Notes under the pieces: model-generated
What the model was told of the DNA's origin: nothing
Databases searched by the model: none
Seen by the model: only the letters and a program-made list of their open reading frames with translations
Position numbers and translations under genes: made by a program
DNA from: Gemmiger formicilis
GTDB taxonomy: Bacteria; Bacillota; Clostridia; Oscillospirales; Ruminococcaceae
NCBI RefSeq assembly: GCF_900167555.1
Contig: NZ_FUYF01000004.1
Location: 164,755 to 228,754 of the forward strand
Direction: 5' to 3'
DNA length: 64,000 bases
Shown here: piece after piece, positions 34,444 to 42,545 of the stretch
How positions within the stretch are numbered: the stretch's first letter is position 1
Layout of the letters: every line of letters starts with the position of its first letter

Positions 34444-36309
34444 ATGGCGGAATTTTCCCCGAAATTTAAAGAAGCATTAAGCCTTGTGCAGAAGCCGGGC
34501 CGGTACACCGGCGGCGAGCCGGGCTGTGTCTATAAGGATAAGTCCAGGGTCGATGTGCGCATGGCGTTCTGCTTCCCCGATACCTACGAGATCGGCATGT
34601 CGTTCCTCGGCGAAAAGATCCTCTACGACATCCTCAACCGCCACGAAAACTGGTGGTGTGAGCGCGCGTTCATGCCCTGGACCGATATGAAGGAGCAGAT
34701 GGAGCGGCTGGACATTCCGCTCTACTGCCTTGAGAGCAAGGATCCGCTGACCGATTTTGACATCATCGGCTTCTCGCTGGAATATGAGCTGGCCTACACG
34801 AACGTGCTGGCCATGCTGCGCCTGTCGGGTATTCCGCTGCGCGCCGCGGACCGCGACGAGCGCTGGCCGCTGATTATTTCCGGCGGCCCCTGCGTCTGCA
34901 ACGCCGAGCCGATGGCGGATTTCTTCGACGTCATGCAGCTGGGCGAGGGTGAACAGATGCTCCAGGACATCTGCGCCGCAGTCGAACGGGGCAAAAAACA
35001 GGGCTGGAACAAAGAACAGCTGCTTTTGGAACTCGCCAAAATTCCCGGCGTCTACGTGCCGTCCTTCTACGATGTGACCTACAGGGAGGATGGCCGCATT
35101 GAGGCTGTCACCCCGAACCGTCCCGGCGTTCCCGCCCGCGTGACAAAGGCCATCGTCAGGGATATGGACAGCTTCACCCCGCCGGAAAACTTTGTTGTGC
35201 CGCTCGTCGGTGCGGTGCAGGACCGCGCCTGCGTCGAGGTGCTGCGCGGCTGCGTGCGCGGCTGCCGCTTCTGTCAGGCAGGCCAGCTCTACCGCCCCTT
35301 CCGTGAGCGCAGCCCCAAGCTCATCAGCGACAGCGCCCGTGCGCTCTGCCGCAACACCGGCTACGATGAATTGAGCCTGTCGAGCCTGTCTACCTCCGAT
35401 CATTCGCGGCTGGAAGAAATTCTCGATGAACTGAACTCCTGGGCCGAGGCTGACCACGTCAGCTTGTCGCTGCCGTCCCTGCGTGTGGACAACTTCTCGG
35501 AATCGCTGGTCGAAAAGACGACGAAGGTCCGCAAGAGCGGTCTGACCTTTGCCGCCGAGGCCGGCACCCAGCGCCTGCGCGACGTCATCAATAAGAACGT
35601 CACGTGGGAGCAGATCGAGCGCGGCTGCCGCATCGCCTTCTCGGAGGGGTACACCTCGGTCAAGCTCTACTTCATGATGGGTCTGCCGACGGAAACGCTC
35701 GACGACATCAAGGGCATTGCTGACACGGCGCAGCAGGTCGTGGACCTGTTCTATAAGATCCCCAATCGACCGAAGGGCAAGGGCGTGCAGGTCACGATCA
35801 GCGTCGCCTGCTTTGTGCCCAAGCCCGACACGCCGTTCCAGTTCTGCGCCCAGGACCGCCGCGAGTCCCTGCGTGAGAAGCAGAAATATCTGCTCAGCTG
35901 CGTGCATTCCCGCAAGATCAAGGTCAACTACCACGACAGCACCACAAGCGTGCTCGAGGGTGTGTTCGCCAAGGGTGACCGCCGTCTGGGCCGCGTCATC
36001 GAGACGGCGTTCGAGAACGGTGCCTTTTTTGATACGTGGGAGGAATACTTCAACTATGACCGCTGGCTCGATGCGTTCAAGACCTGCGGCCTTGACCCGG
36101 ACTTTTACAACTACCGCACCATCGGCCTGGACGAGGTCACGCCCTGGGACCATCTGGATGTCGGCGTGACAAAGGCCCATCTGGTGCGCGAGTACAACAA
36201 GGCGCTCGAGGCAAAAACGACCCAGCCCTGCAACCGCCAGTGCAGCGCCTGCGGTGCCAACAAGCTGATCGGAGGACCGTGCTTTGACTACAGTAAGAAT
36301 CTTCTTTGA
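34444..36309 (+). CDS. B12-binding-type radical SAM protein (TIGR03960-like)
   Basis: A 621-residue protein. The N-terminal 190 residues resemble a cobalamin-binding-like domain (DVRMAFCFPDTYEIGMSFLG, FDIIGFSLEYELAYTNVLAM). The radical SAM core has CVRGCRFC near residue 270 in LRGCVRGCRFCQAGQLYRPF. The C-terminus has QCSACGANKLIGGPC. This family nearly always sits with a DUF2344 protein, which follows here with a 26-base overlap, and often near rng and rplU. The reaction is not established; tRNA or protein modification has been suggested. Confidence 0.92.
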   Translation: MAEFSPKFKEALSLVQKPGRYTGGEPGCVYKDKSRVDVRMAFCFPDTYEIGMSFLGEKILYDILNRHENWWCERAFMPWTDMKEQMERLDIPLYCLESKDPLTDFDIIGFSLEYELAYTNVLAMLRLSGIPLRAADRDERWPLIISGGPCVCNAEPMADFFDVMQLGEGEQMLQDICAAVERGKKQGWNKEQLLLELAKIPGVYVPSFYDVTYREDGRIEAVTPNRPGVPARVTKAIVRDMDSFTPPENFVVPLVGAVQDRACVEVLRGCVRGCRFCQAGQLYRPFRERSPKLISDSARALCRNTGYDELSLSSLSTSDHSRLEEILDELNSWAEADHVSLSLPSLRVDNFSESLVEKTTKVRKSGLTFAAEAGTQRLRDVINKNVTWEQIERGCRIAFSEGYTSVKLYFMMGLPTETLDDIKGIADTAQQVVDLFYKIPNRPKGKGVQVTISVACFVPKPDTPFQFCAQDRRESLREKQKYLLSCVHSRKIKVNYHDSTTSVLEGVFAKGDRRLGRVIETAFENGAFFDTWEEYFNYDRWLDAFKTCGLDPDFYNYRTIGLDEVTPWDHLDVGVTKAHLVREYNKALEAKTTQPCNRQCSACGANKLIGGPCFDYSKNLL

Positions 36310-36934
36310 GAAGTGCGGCGAGTCCGCCTATATCTCGCTGCTTGACCTGCAGCGGGTCTTTCACCGGATGCTGAAAATGAGCAGCCTGCCTGTGTACTAC
36401 ACGCAGGGCTTCAACCCGCACATCTACCTGTCCTTCACCTGCCCGCTGTCCCTGGGGCAGGAGAGCCTCTGCGAAAGCTGCGAGGTCAAGACCGAGCAGG
36501 AGACGATTGACCCGCAGGCATGGATCGACGCCTTGCAGCCCCTGATGCCGCGCGGCATCGTCATCACGAAGGTCGCCCCGGCTGTGGAGAAGGTCGGTGA
36601 GATCGAGACGGCAGCCTATGAAATCACGATGCCCGCCGGCTCAGCCATCGCCCTTGACGCCTACAACAATGCCGAGCACGCCGAGGTCACGAAAAAGACG
36701 AAGCGCGGCTGCAAAACGCTGGAGCTGAAGCACTACCTTGACCGCATTGAGTACACGATTGAAGGCGGCACGCTGCGCTTTACGGCGCTGCTGCCATGCG
36801 GAAGCGGCGAGGCACTGAACCTGAACCCGTCCCTGCTGACCGACTTCCTCCGCACGCAGGGGGCCGCTCCCGTCTGGCAGTGCCGCGTGGTGCGGACGCA
36901 CCTTTATAATAAAGCGGGCAAAGACTTCGAGTAA
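36284..36934 (+). CDS. DUF2344 (TIGR03936) radical SAM-associated protein
   Basis: A 216-residue protein starting at TTG 36284, with GGAGG at 36271-36275. TVRIFFEKCGESAYISLLDL, then QRVFHRMLKMSSLPVYYTQG and FNPHIYLSFTCPLSLGQESL, are the conserved DUF2344 segments. The family works with the upstream radical SAM protein, in some species as a fusion. The overlap implies coupled translation and a complex. Confidence 0.92.
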   Translation: MTTVRIFFEKCGESAYISLLDLQRVFHRMLKMSSLPVYYTQGFNPHIYLSFTCPLSLGQESLCESCEVKTEQETIDPQAWIDALQPLMPRGIVITKVAPAVEKVGEIETAAYEITMPAGSAIALDAYNNAEHAEVTKKTKRGCKTLELKHYLDRIEYTIEGGTLRFTALLPCGSGEALNLNPSLLTDFLRTQGAAPVWQCRVVRTHLYNKAGKDFE

Positions 36935-36939
36935 GCTCC

Positions 36940-37130
36940 CTGGCCCCCTCGCAGAGGAAGGTTTTTGACACGCGGCCTTCCCCCTCGGGGGAAGGTGCCC
37001 GAGGCCCCGCCCGAGGGCGGATGAGGGGCGGCCTTCCGGGCACAGCCCGTTTACGGGTAACTGCCGGGGACTTGCCCCTCATCCGGCCCTGCAGGGCCAC
37101 CTTCCCCGCAGGGGAAGGCAAAAGCTGAAA
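36940..37130. repeat. CTTCCCCC...GGGGAAGG family repeat before rplS
   Basis: A partial CCTGGCCCCCTCGCAGAGG stretch is followed by a long imperfect palindrome beginning GGCCTTCCCCCTCGGGGGAAG (about 36979) and ending CACCTTCCCCGCAGGGGAAG (about 37100), with GATGAGGGG and CCCCTCATCC inside. It occupies the first half of the 368-base gap 36935-37302. The second half holds the rplS promoter and leader. Confidence 0.82.
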
Positions 37131-37158
37131 AAATCTTCGTTTTTCTGTCAAAACCCCC

Positions 37159-37187
37159 TTGCCAAACGCGCTGCACAATGCTATAAT
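37159..37187 (+). promoter_or_regulatory. Sigma-A promoter of rplS
   Basis: TTGCCA (37159-37164), 17 bases, and TGC-TATAAT (TATAAT at 37182-37187). A leader of about 110 bases follows before the rplS start. Leaders of this length before rplS are often regulatory (L19 leader RNAs). A stem GCCGCCGAGCCATCGGCGGG-like fold is visible at about 37201-37221, but I cannot confirm a family. Confidence 0.8.
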
Positions 37188-37302
37188 ACTAAAGCGTTAG
37201 TGCCGCCGAGCCATCGGCGGGATAATGACACATCATTATACAGGCGGTCCTCTGACGAACAATCGTGTATGAACGTCGCAATAAAATGGAGGAATTCAAA
37301 CC

Positions 37303-37644
37303 ATGGACGCAATGAAGCATTTTACCGAGGGTATGATCAAAGAGAACAAGCCCCAGTTCGAAGTCGGCGACACCGTTCGCGTCTCCGTCCGCATCAAGGA
37401 AGGCGACAAGGAGCGTATCCAGGCTTTTGAGGGCACCGTTATTGCCAAGAAGCATGGCGGCATCGCGGAGACCTTCACCGTCCGCCGCACCTCTTACGGT
37501 GTTGGCGTTGAGCGTGTGTTCCCGGTCAACAGCCCGTTCGTCGAGAAGGTTGACGTCGTTCGCCGCGGCAAGGTCCGTCGTGCGAAGCTGTTCTACCTGC
37601 GCGAGCGCACCGGCAAGGCTGCCAAGGTCAAGGCACGTATCTGA
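37303..37644 (+). CDS. rplS: 50S ribosomal protein L19
   Basis: A 113-residue protein, normal length. [40 protein letters not shown] and [20 protein letters not shown] are the L19 core, ending [19 protein letters not shown]. It sits at the 30S-50S interface. ATGGAGGA precedes the ATG. The rplS-lepB-rbgA-rnhB order is typical of Bacillota. Confidence 0.98.
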   Translation: MDAMKHFTEGMIKENKPQFEVGDTVRVSVRIKEGDKERIQAFEGTVIAKKHGGIAETFTVRRTSYGVGVERVFPVNSPFVEKVDVVRRGKVRRAKLFYLRERTGKAAKVKARI

Positions 37645-37652
37645 GCATACTA

Positions 37653-37688
37653 GAAAAGGGGAGGACGGTTGGCGTTCTCCCTTTTTTC
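37653..37688 (+). terminator. Terminator between rplS and lepB
   Basis: AAAAGGGGAGGACG can fold back on CGTTCTCCCTTTTTT (one mismatch), with a further T run in the next line. It allows high rplS expression with partial read-through into lepB. Confidence 0.7.
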
Positions 37689-37716
37689 GTATTTTTTTAA
37701 ACGGGTGGTGGAAAAC

Positions 37717-38262
37717 ATGGCAGCATCCTTCAAGGACCGCTACCGCCGCAATAAGGAAACGCTGGAATGGTACGACGCCCTCGCTATGGCCGTGGCGGTC
37801 ATTGCGCTGGTGTTCACCTTCGGCGTGCGCATCGTCAAGGTGGACGGCCACTCAATGGACCCGACCCTCTCTAACGGCGAACGCATCCTTATCAACCTTT
37901 TAAAAAAGCCCGACTATGACGACATCGTTGTCGTGGACGGCTACACGGAATACGGCAGGCCTCTCGTCAAACGGGTCATCGGCAAGGGCGGGGACACCAT
38001 CGATATTGACTTTACCGCCGGCATCGTCTACCGCAACGGCGAGGCCCTCGACGAGCCCTACACCGCCGAGCCTACGTATTTATATGAAAGCGTGGACTTT
38101 CCCATCACGGTGCCGGACGGCTGCCTGTTTCTGATGGGGGACAACCGCAACAATTCCACCGACAGCCGCGATACCCGCGTGGGCTGCGTGGACGAACGTG
38201 ACATTATGGGCGCAGCTGTGCTGCGCGTACTGCCCTTTGGCAAGATAGGAGCGGCCCAATGA
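37717..38262 (+). CDS. lepB: Type I signal peptidase
   Basis: A 181-residue protein from ATG 37717 (GGTGG upstream). A TTG at 37669 would add 16 residues but lies inside the terminator hairpin. One membrane segment (AMAVAVIALVFTFGV) is followed by the catalytic Ser in VDGHSMDPTL near residue 45. The catalytic Lys is in RPLVKRVIGKGGD near residue 85, and GDNRNNSTDSRD forms the later conserved box. It cleaves signal peptides on the outer side of the membrane. Its stop overlaps the rbgA start. Confidence 0.95.
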   Translation: MAASFKDRYRRNKETLEWYDALAMAVAVIALVFTFGVRIVKVDGHSMDPTLSNGERILINLLKKPDYDDIVVVDGYTEYGRPLVKRVIGKGGDTIDIDFTAGIVYRNGEALDEPYTAEPTYLYESVDFPITVPDGCLFLMGDNRNNSTDSRDTRVGCVDERDIMGAAVLRVLPFGKIGAAQ

Positions 38263-39209
38263 GCCAGAGTGACATTATCAACAGCCGCCAGATCCAGTGG
38301 TTCCCCGGGCACATGACCAAGACCCTGCGCCTGATGGAAAAGGAGATCCGCAACGTCGACTGCGTTTTGCAGATTCTCGACGCGCGCATCCCGCTTTCCA
38401 GCCTGAACCCCGAGATCGAGCGCATCACCGCGGGCAAACCGCATCTGTACGTATTGAATAAGTCTGATTTGGCAGACCCCGAGATCACCAAGCAATGGCT
38501 GGCCTACTTCAAGAGTGCGGGTGCGGGCTGCATTGCGATGGACTCCAAGCAGCGCGGACGCGCCACGGCTACGAAGGGCCTGATCGAAAAGGAGCTTTCC
38601 GCGCTGATGGAGCGCCGCCGCAGCCGCGGCATGGTCGGCGCAGCCATCCGCGTTATGATCGTGGGCATCCCGAACGTCGGCAAGTCCACCTTCATCAACT
38701 CGTTTGCGGGCACGACCCGCGCCAAGGCTGCCAACAAGCCCGGCGTGACCCGCGGCAAGCAGTGGATCTCGGTTGACAGCTTTGACCTCATGGACATGCC
38801 CGGCGTGCTGTGGAAAAAGTTCGATTCGCTGGAAACGGCGTCGAACCTTGCGTTTATAGGCTCCATCCGCGACGATATTCTCGACATTGAGGAGCTGGCC
38901 TGCGGTCTGCTCTCCAGCGTGCGCGGCATTTATCCGCAGCAGCTGCTGGCCCGCTACAAGCTGGACGCCGAGGCACTGACGCTGCCGCCGTATGACCTCC
39001 TGCAGGCCATCGGCGCCAAGCGCGGTATGCTGATTTCCGGCGGTGAGGTCGATACCGAACGCGCCGCCAAGATGCTGGTCGGTGAGTTCCGCGCCAGCAA
39101 GTGGGGGCGGCTCTCCCTTGAGCGCCCGCCCCGGCGCGCCATTCAGGAAGATATGGAAGAGGTGACGGACGATGCCCCGCAAGACGACGACTGGGACGAC
39201 GAGCAGTAA
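38259..39209 (+). CDS. rbgA: Ribosome biogenesis GTPase RbgA (YlqF)
   Basis: A 316-residue circularly permuted GTPase: G4 (NKSDLAD near residue 67) comes before G1 (GIPNVGKST near residue 135) and G3 (DMPGVLW). [19 protein letters not shown] is the conserved N-terminus. It is needed for a late step of 50S assembly. The ATG overlaps the lepB stop (ATGA). The last 38 bases overlap rnhB. The acidic C-terminus ([13 protein letters not shown]) is extra. Confidence 0.96.
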   Translation: MSQSDIINSRQIQWFPGHMTKTLRLMEKEIRNVDCVLQILDARIPLSSLNPEIERITAGKPHLYVLNKSDLADPEITKQWLAYFKSAGAGCIAMDSKQRGRATATKGLIEKELSALMERRRSRGMVGAAIRVMIVGIPNVGKSTFINSFAGTTRAKAANKPGVTRGKQWISVDSFDLMDMPGVLWKKFDSLETASNLAFIGSIRDDILDIEELACGLLSSVRGIYPQQLLARYKLDAEALTLPPYDLLQAIGAKRGMLISGGEVDTERAAKMLVGEFRASKWGRLSLERPPRRAIQEDMEEVTDDAPQDDDWDDEQ

Positions 39210-39819
39210 CGAGGCGCTCTACGCCTTTGACACCGCCAAACGCGCCGAACACGGTACTGTCTGCGGTGTGGACGAGGCGGGCCGCGGCCCGCTGTGCGGC
39301 CCGGTCTGCTGTGCGGCGGTCATCCTGAACCCTGATGACCCCATCGAAGGTGTCAACGACTCCAAAAAGCTGACAGAGAAGCGACGCGACGCGCTGTATG
39401 AGGAAATCACAAAGCGCGCACTGGCGTATAAAATTATCTTCATCTCGCCGCAGGAAATTGACGAGCGCAACATCCTGTGGGCCACGATGGACGGCATGGC
39501 GCAGGCTGTGGCGGGGCTGGAAATAACGCCCGACTATGTGCTGATCGACGGCAACCGCTGCCCGCCGGGGCTGATACAGCCCGCCGAGGCCGTCGTCAAG
39601 GGCGACGCCAACAGTGCGTCGATTGCGGCGGCGTCGATTCTGGCAAAGGTCAGCCGTGACCGCTATATGCTCGAGCTGGACAAGCAGTACCCGCAGTACC
39701 AGCTTGCCAGGCACAAGGGTTATCCGACCAAGCTGCACTACGAGCTGATCGCGCAGTACGGCATCCAGCCGTTTTACCGCCGCAGCTTTCTGAAAAAGCA
39801 GGGCTACTGGCATGACTGA
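39172..39819 (+). CDS. rnhB: Ribonuclease HII
   Basis: A 215-residue enzyme with the catalytic segment [14 protein letters not shown] near residues 29-42. [13 protein letters not shown] and [14 protein letters not shown] are further hallmarks. It cuts the RNA strand of RNA-DNA hybrids, including single ribonucleotides in DNA. The start is inside the end of rbgA, and the end overlaps yraN by eight bases. Confidence 0.96.
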   Translation: MPRKTTTGTTSSNEALYAFDTAKRAEHGTVCGVDEAGRGPLCGPVCCAAVILNPDDPIEGVNDSKKLTEKRRDALYEEITKRALAYKIIFISPQEIDERNILWATMDGMAQAVAGLEITPDYVLIDGNRCPPGLIQPAEAVVKGDANSASIAAASILAKVSRDRYMLELDKQYPQYQLARHKGYPTKLHYELIAQYGIQPFYRRSFLKKQGYWHD

Positions 39820-40162
39820 CGTCGGCCGCACGGGCGAGGCTGTCGCCGCCAAGTACTACCAGCAGCGCGGCTGGCTGCTGCTGAACCACAACTACCGCAC
39901 GCGGCTGGGGGAGCTGGACCTTATTTTGTATAAGGAAAACACCCTCGTCTTTGCCGAGGTCAAGACCCGCACCGGCGCGATGCTGGACCGCCCCGCCGCC
40001 GCGGTGGACGCCCGGAAGCAGAACCGCCTGATTTTGGCGGCCCAGCAATACCTGCAGCACAGCCCCTACCGCGATGCCGCCATCCGCTTTGATGTGGTGG
40101 AGGTCACGCCCGCCGCCCGCGGCTGGCAGGTGCATTGCATCCCGGGTGCGTTTGAGTGTTGA
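39812..40162 (+). CDS. yraN: YraN/UPF0102 family nuclease-like protein
   Basis: A 116-residue protein: [49 protein letters not shown]. The E...D...ExK arrangement is the Holliday-junction-resolvase-like fold of UPF0102. No enzymatic activity is established. Next to rnhB, as in many bacteria. Confidence 0.94.
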   Translation: MTDVGRTGEAVAAKYYQQRGWLLLNHNYRTRLGELDLILYKENTLVFAEVKTRTGAMLDRPAAAVDARKQNRLILAAQQYLQHSPYRDAAIRFDVVEVTPAARGWQVHCIPGAFEC

Positions 40163-40165
40163 ACC

Positions 40166-40302
40166 TCTCTTGGCCCCCTCTGCGAGGGGGCTCCCGCCGC
40201 AGCGGGTGGGGGAGAGAACCTTGCGGCAGCCGCACACTTTCCGGGTCGATGACGGACATCGACCCCTGCAACCCGTAGGGGCGGATTCCCTATCCGCCCG
40301 CA
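40166..40302. repeat. CTTGGCCCC repeat plus GTAGGGGC repeats
   Basis: A full CTTGGCCCCCTCTGCGAGG unit (40168-40221) is followed by the GGTCGATGACGGACATCGAC palindrome and GTAGGGGCGGATTCCCTATC, between yraN and thrC. No gene in the gap. Confidence 0.85.
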
Positions 40303-40385
40303 ATCCGCCGTTCACAGCAACGGTATAGCGCCAAAAAAGGCTTATACATATAGAGGAAAGAGAATAAGAGAAAGGGTGTAAACGT

Positions 40386-41834
40386 ATGCAGTATTTGAGC
40401 ACCAGAGATTCCGCACTCCGCGTTTCCGCACAGGAGGCTATCGTCCGCGGTCTGGCACCGCAGAGCGGTCTGTTCGTGCCGGAGACCTTCCCCCGGGCCG
40501 ATTTGGACGCATGGAAAAATCTCTCCTATTCCGAGCTGGCCGAGAAGGTCCTGGCCGGTTTTCTGACCGATTACAGCGCTGATTTCCTGCACACCGCAAC
40601 GGCATCTACCTACGGCGCTGCCTTTGGCGGCAAGGCGGGCGAGACCGTTAAGGTCCGCGACGGCCTGTATTCTCTCGAGCTGTGGCACGGCCCGACCTGC
40701 GCCTTCAAGGACTACGCCCTGCAGCTCATGCCGAAGCTGCTCGTCGAGGCCAAGAAGATGCTGGGCCGCACCGAGACGACCCGCATTCTGGTGGCAACCT
40801 CCGGCGACACCGGAAAGGCCGCGCTGGCGGGCTACGCCGACCTCGACGGCATTGAAATTGAGGTATTTTACCCGAACGACGGCACAAGCGAGATCCAGCA
40901 TCTGCAGATGGCGACCCAGAAGGGCGAAAACGTGCAGGTCTACGCCGTGCAGGGCAACTTTGACGATGCCCAGACCGGCGTCAAGAAAGTCTTTGCCGAC
41001 GCCGACGTCGCCGCCGAGCTGGAAAAGCGCGGCATCCGCCTGTCCAGCGCCAACTCCATCAACTGGGGCCGCCTCGTGCCGCAGATCGTCTACTACTTTT
41101 ACGCCTACTTCCGTCTGGCCGAGCAGGGCGCAGTCGAGTGGGGCAAGCCCGTGGATTTCTGCGTGCCCACCGGCAACTTCGGTGACATTCTGGCGGGCTA
41201 CTACGCCAAGCAGATGGGGCTGCCCGTGGGCAGGCTGGTCTGCGCGTCCAACAAGAACAATGTTCTGACCGACTTCCTGCGCACCGGTACCTATGACGCC
41301 CGCCGCACCTTCTACAAGACGACCTCGCCGTCGATGGACATCCTGATCTCCTCGAACCTCGAACGTCTGCTCTACCACGTCAGCGGCAGCAGCGAAAAGG
41401 TCGCGGGCTGGATGCAGGAGCTTTCCGCCACCGGCAAGTACACCGTTGACGCCGAGACGCTGGCAAAAATCCAGCAGAGCTTTGCCGCAGGCTACGCCGA
41501 CGATGCCGACGGTGCTGCTGAAATCAAGGCCCGCTTTGACGGCGACCACTACCTCTGCGACACCCACACCGCCGTGGCCTTCCGCGTGGCTGAGACCCGG
41601 CGCACCGACGCGCCGATGGTCGTGCTCTCCACGGCCAGCCCGTTCAAGTTCCCGCGCGACGTCCTGACGGCTCTGGGCGGGGAGGCCCCCGCCAGCGACT
41701 TTGCCGCCATGGCCGCGCTGACCGCCGAGACCGGCGCCGAGGCTCCCGCCTCGCTGCGCGAGTTGGATAAGCTCGAGGTACGGTTCAAGACCGTGCTGCA
41801 GCCCGCCGACATCCGCACCGCGGCTCTTCGTTAA
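40386..41834 (+). CDS. thrC: Threonine synthase
   Basis: A 482-residue PLP enzyme. The lysine that binds PLP is in GPTCAFKDYALQLMP near residue 108. LVATSGDTGKAALAGYADLD and NFGDILAGYYAKQMGLPV are the phosphate-binding and cofactor segments. It converts O-phosphohomoserine to threonine. The length and N-terminus (MQYLSTRDSALRVSAQEAIV) fit the fungal/class II type common in Clostridia. Transcribed alone or with the phosphoesterase gene. Confidence 0.95.
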   Translation: MQYLSTRDSALRVSAQEAIVRGLAPQSGLFVPETFPRADLDAWKNLSYSELAEKVLAGFLTDYSADFLHTATASTYGAAFGGKAGETVKVRDGLYSLELWHGPTCAFKDYALQLMPKLLVEAKKMLGRTETTRILVATSGDTGKAALAGYADLDGIEIEVFYPNDGTSEIQHLQMATQKGENVQVYAVQGNFDDAQTGVKKVFADADVAAELEKRGIRLSSANSINWGRLVPQIVYYFYAYFRLAEQGAVEWGKPVDFCVPTGNFGDILAGYYAKQMGLPVGRLVCASNKNNVLTDFLRTGTYDARRTFYKTTSPSMDILISSNLERLLYHVSGSSEKVAGWMQELSATGKYTVDAETLAKIQQSFAAGYADDADGAAEIKARFDGDHYLCDTHTAVAFRVAETRRTDAPMVVLSTASPFKFPRDVLTALGGEAPASDFAAMAALTAETGAEAPASLRELDKLEVRFKTVLQPADIRTAALR

Positions 41835-41861
41835 AAGCAACAACTAGAAAGTGAGGGCCCT

Positions 41862-42545
41862 ATGGCCATCTTTGCAATCGGGGATATGCACCTCTCGCTG
41901 GGAACGGACAAGCCCATGGACGTTTTCCCGGGGTGGGAGGGGTATCTGCCCCGACTGGAAGCCAGCTGGCGCAAGCTGATCGGCCCGGACGACACCGTTG
42001 TTCTGGCGGGTGACACCAGCTGGGCCATGAACCTGAACGACACAAAAGCGGATTTTGCCTTTATCCAAAACCTGCCGGGCCAAAAGTGGCTCTTAAAGGG
42101 CAACCATGACTACTGGTGGACGACGACCCGCAAGATGGAAAACTTCCTGACTGCCAACGGCTTTGACACGCTGCATATTTTGCACAACAACGCCTGCACT
42201 GTCGGCAATGTGGCGCTGTGCGGCACCCGCGGCTGGCCGTTTGACGACGTTGCCGCCCAGGGCGAAAAGCTCATGGCGCGGGAGGCGGGCCGTCTGCGCA
42301 TGTCCTTGCAGGCGGCGGGGGATGTGGCAGAAAAGATCGCTTTTCTCCACTACCCGCCTATCTACCCCGGCGCACAGGCGCAGGAGCTGGTGGATGTGCT
42401 GAATGAGTTCGGCGTGACCGAGTGCTACTACGGCCACCTGCACGGCAAGTCCATCCGCTACGCAACGCAGGGCGAGCGCGACGGCATCACCTATCGGCTG
42501 ATCTCCGCCGACGGTCTGTCGTTCTGCCCGTATAAAATCAGGTGA
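41862..42545 (+). CDS. Metallophosphoesterase
   Basis: A 227-residue calcineurin-like phosphoesterase with all five metal motifs: GDMHLS near residue 7, GDTSWAMN, KGNHDYWW, FLHYPPIYP and GHLHGKS. The W-rich DYWWTTTRKMENFL segment is typical of a clostridial subfamily of unknown substrate. Its stop overlaps the next gene. Confidence 0.92.
   Translation: MAIFAIGDMHLSLGTDKPMDVFPGWEGYLPRLEASWRKLIGPDDTVVLAGDTSWAMNLNDTKADFAFIQNLPGQKWLLKGNHDYWWTTTRKMENFLTANGFDTLHILHNNACTVGNVALCGTRGWPFDDVAAQGEKLMAREAGRLRMSLQAAGDVAEKIAFLHYPPIYPGAQAQELVDVLNEFGVTECYYGHLHGKSIRYATQGERDGITYRLISADGLSFCPYKIR

Noticed and set aside
37669..37716. TTG start for lepB at 37669
   Set aside because: It lies within the terminator hairpin after rplS; ATG 37717 gives a normal signal peptidase N-terminus.
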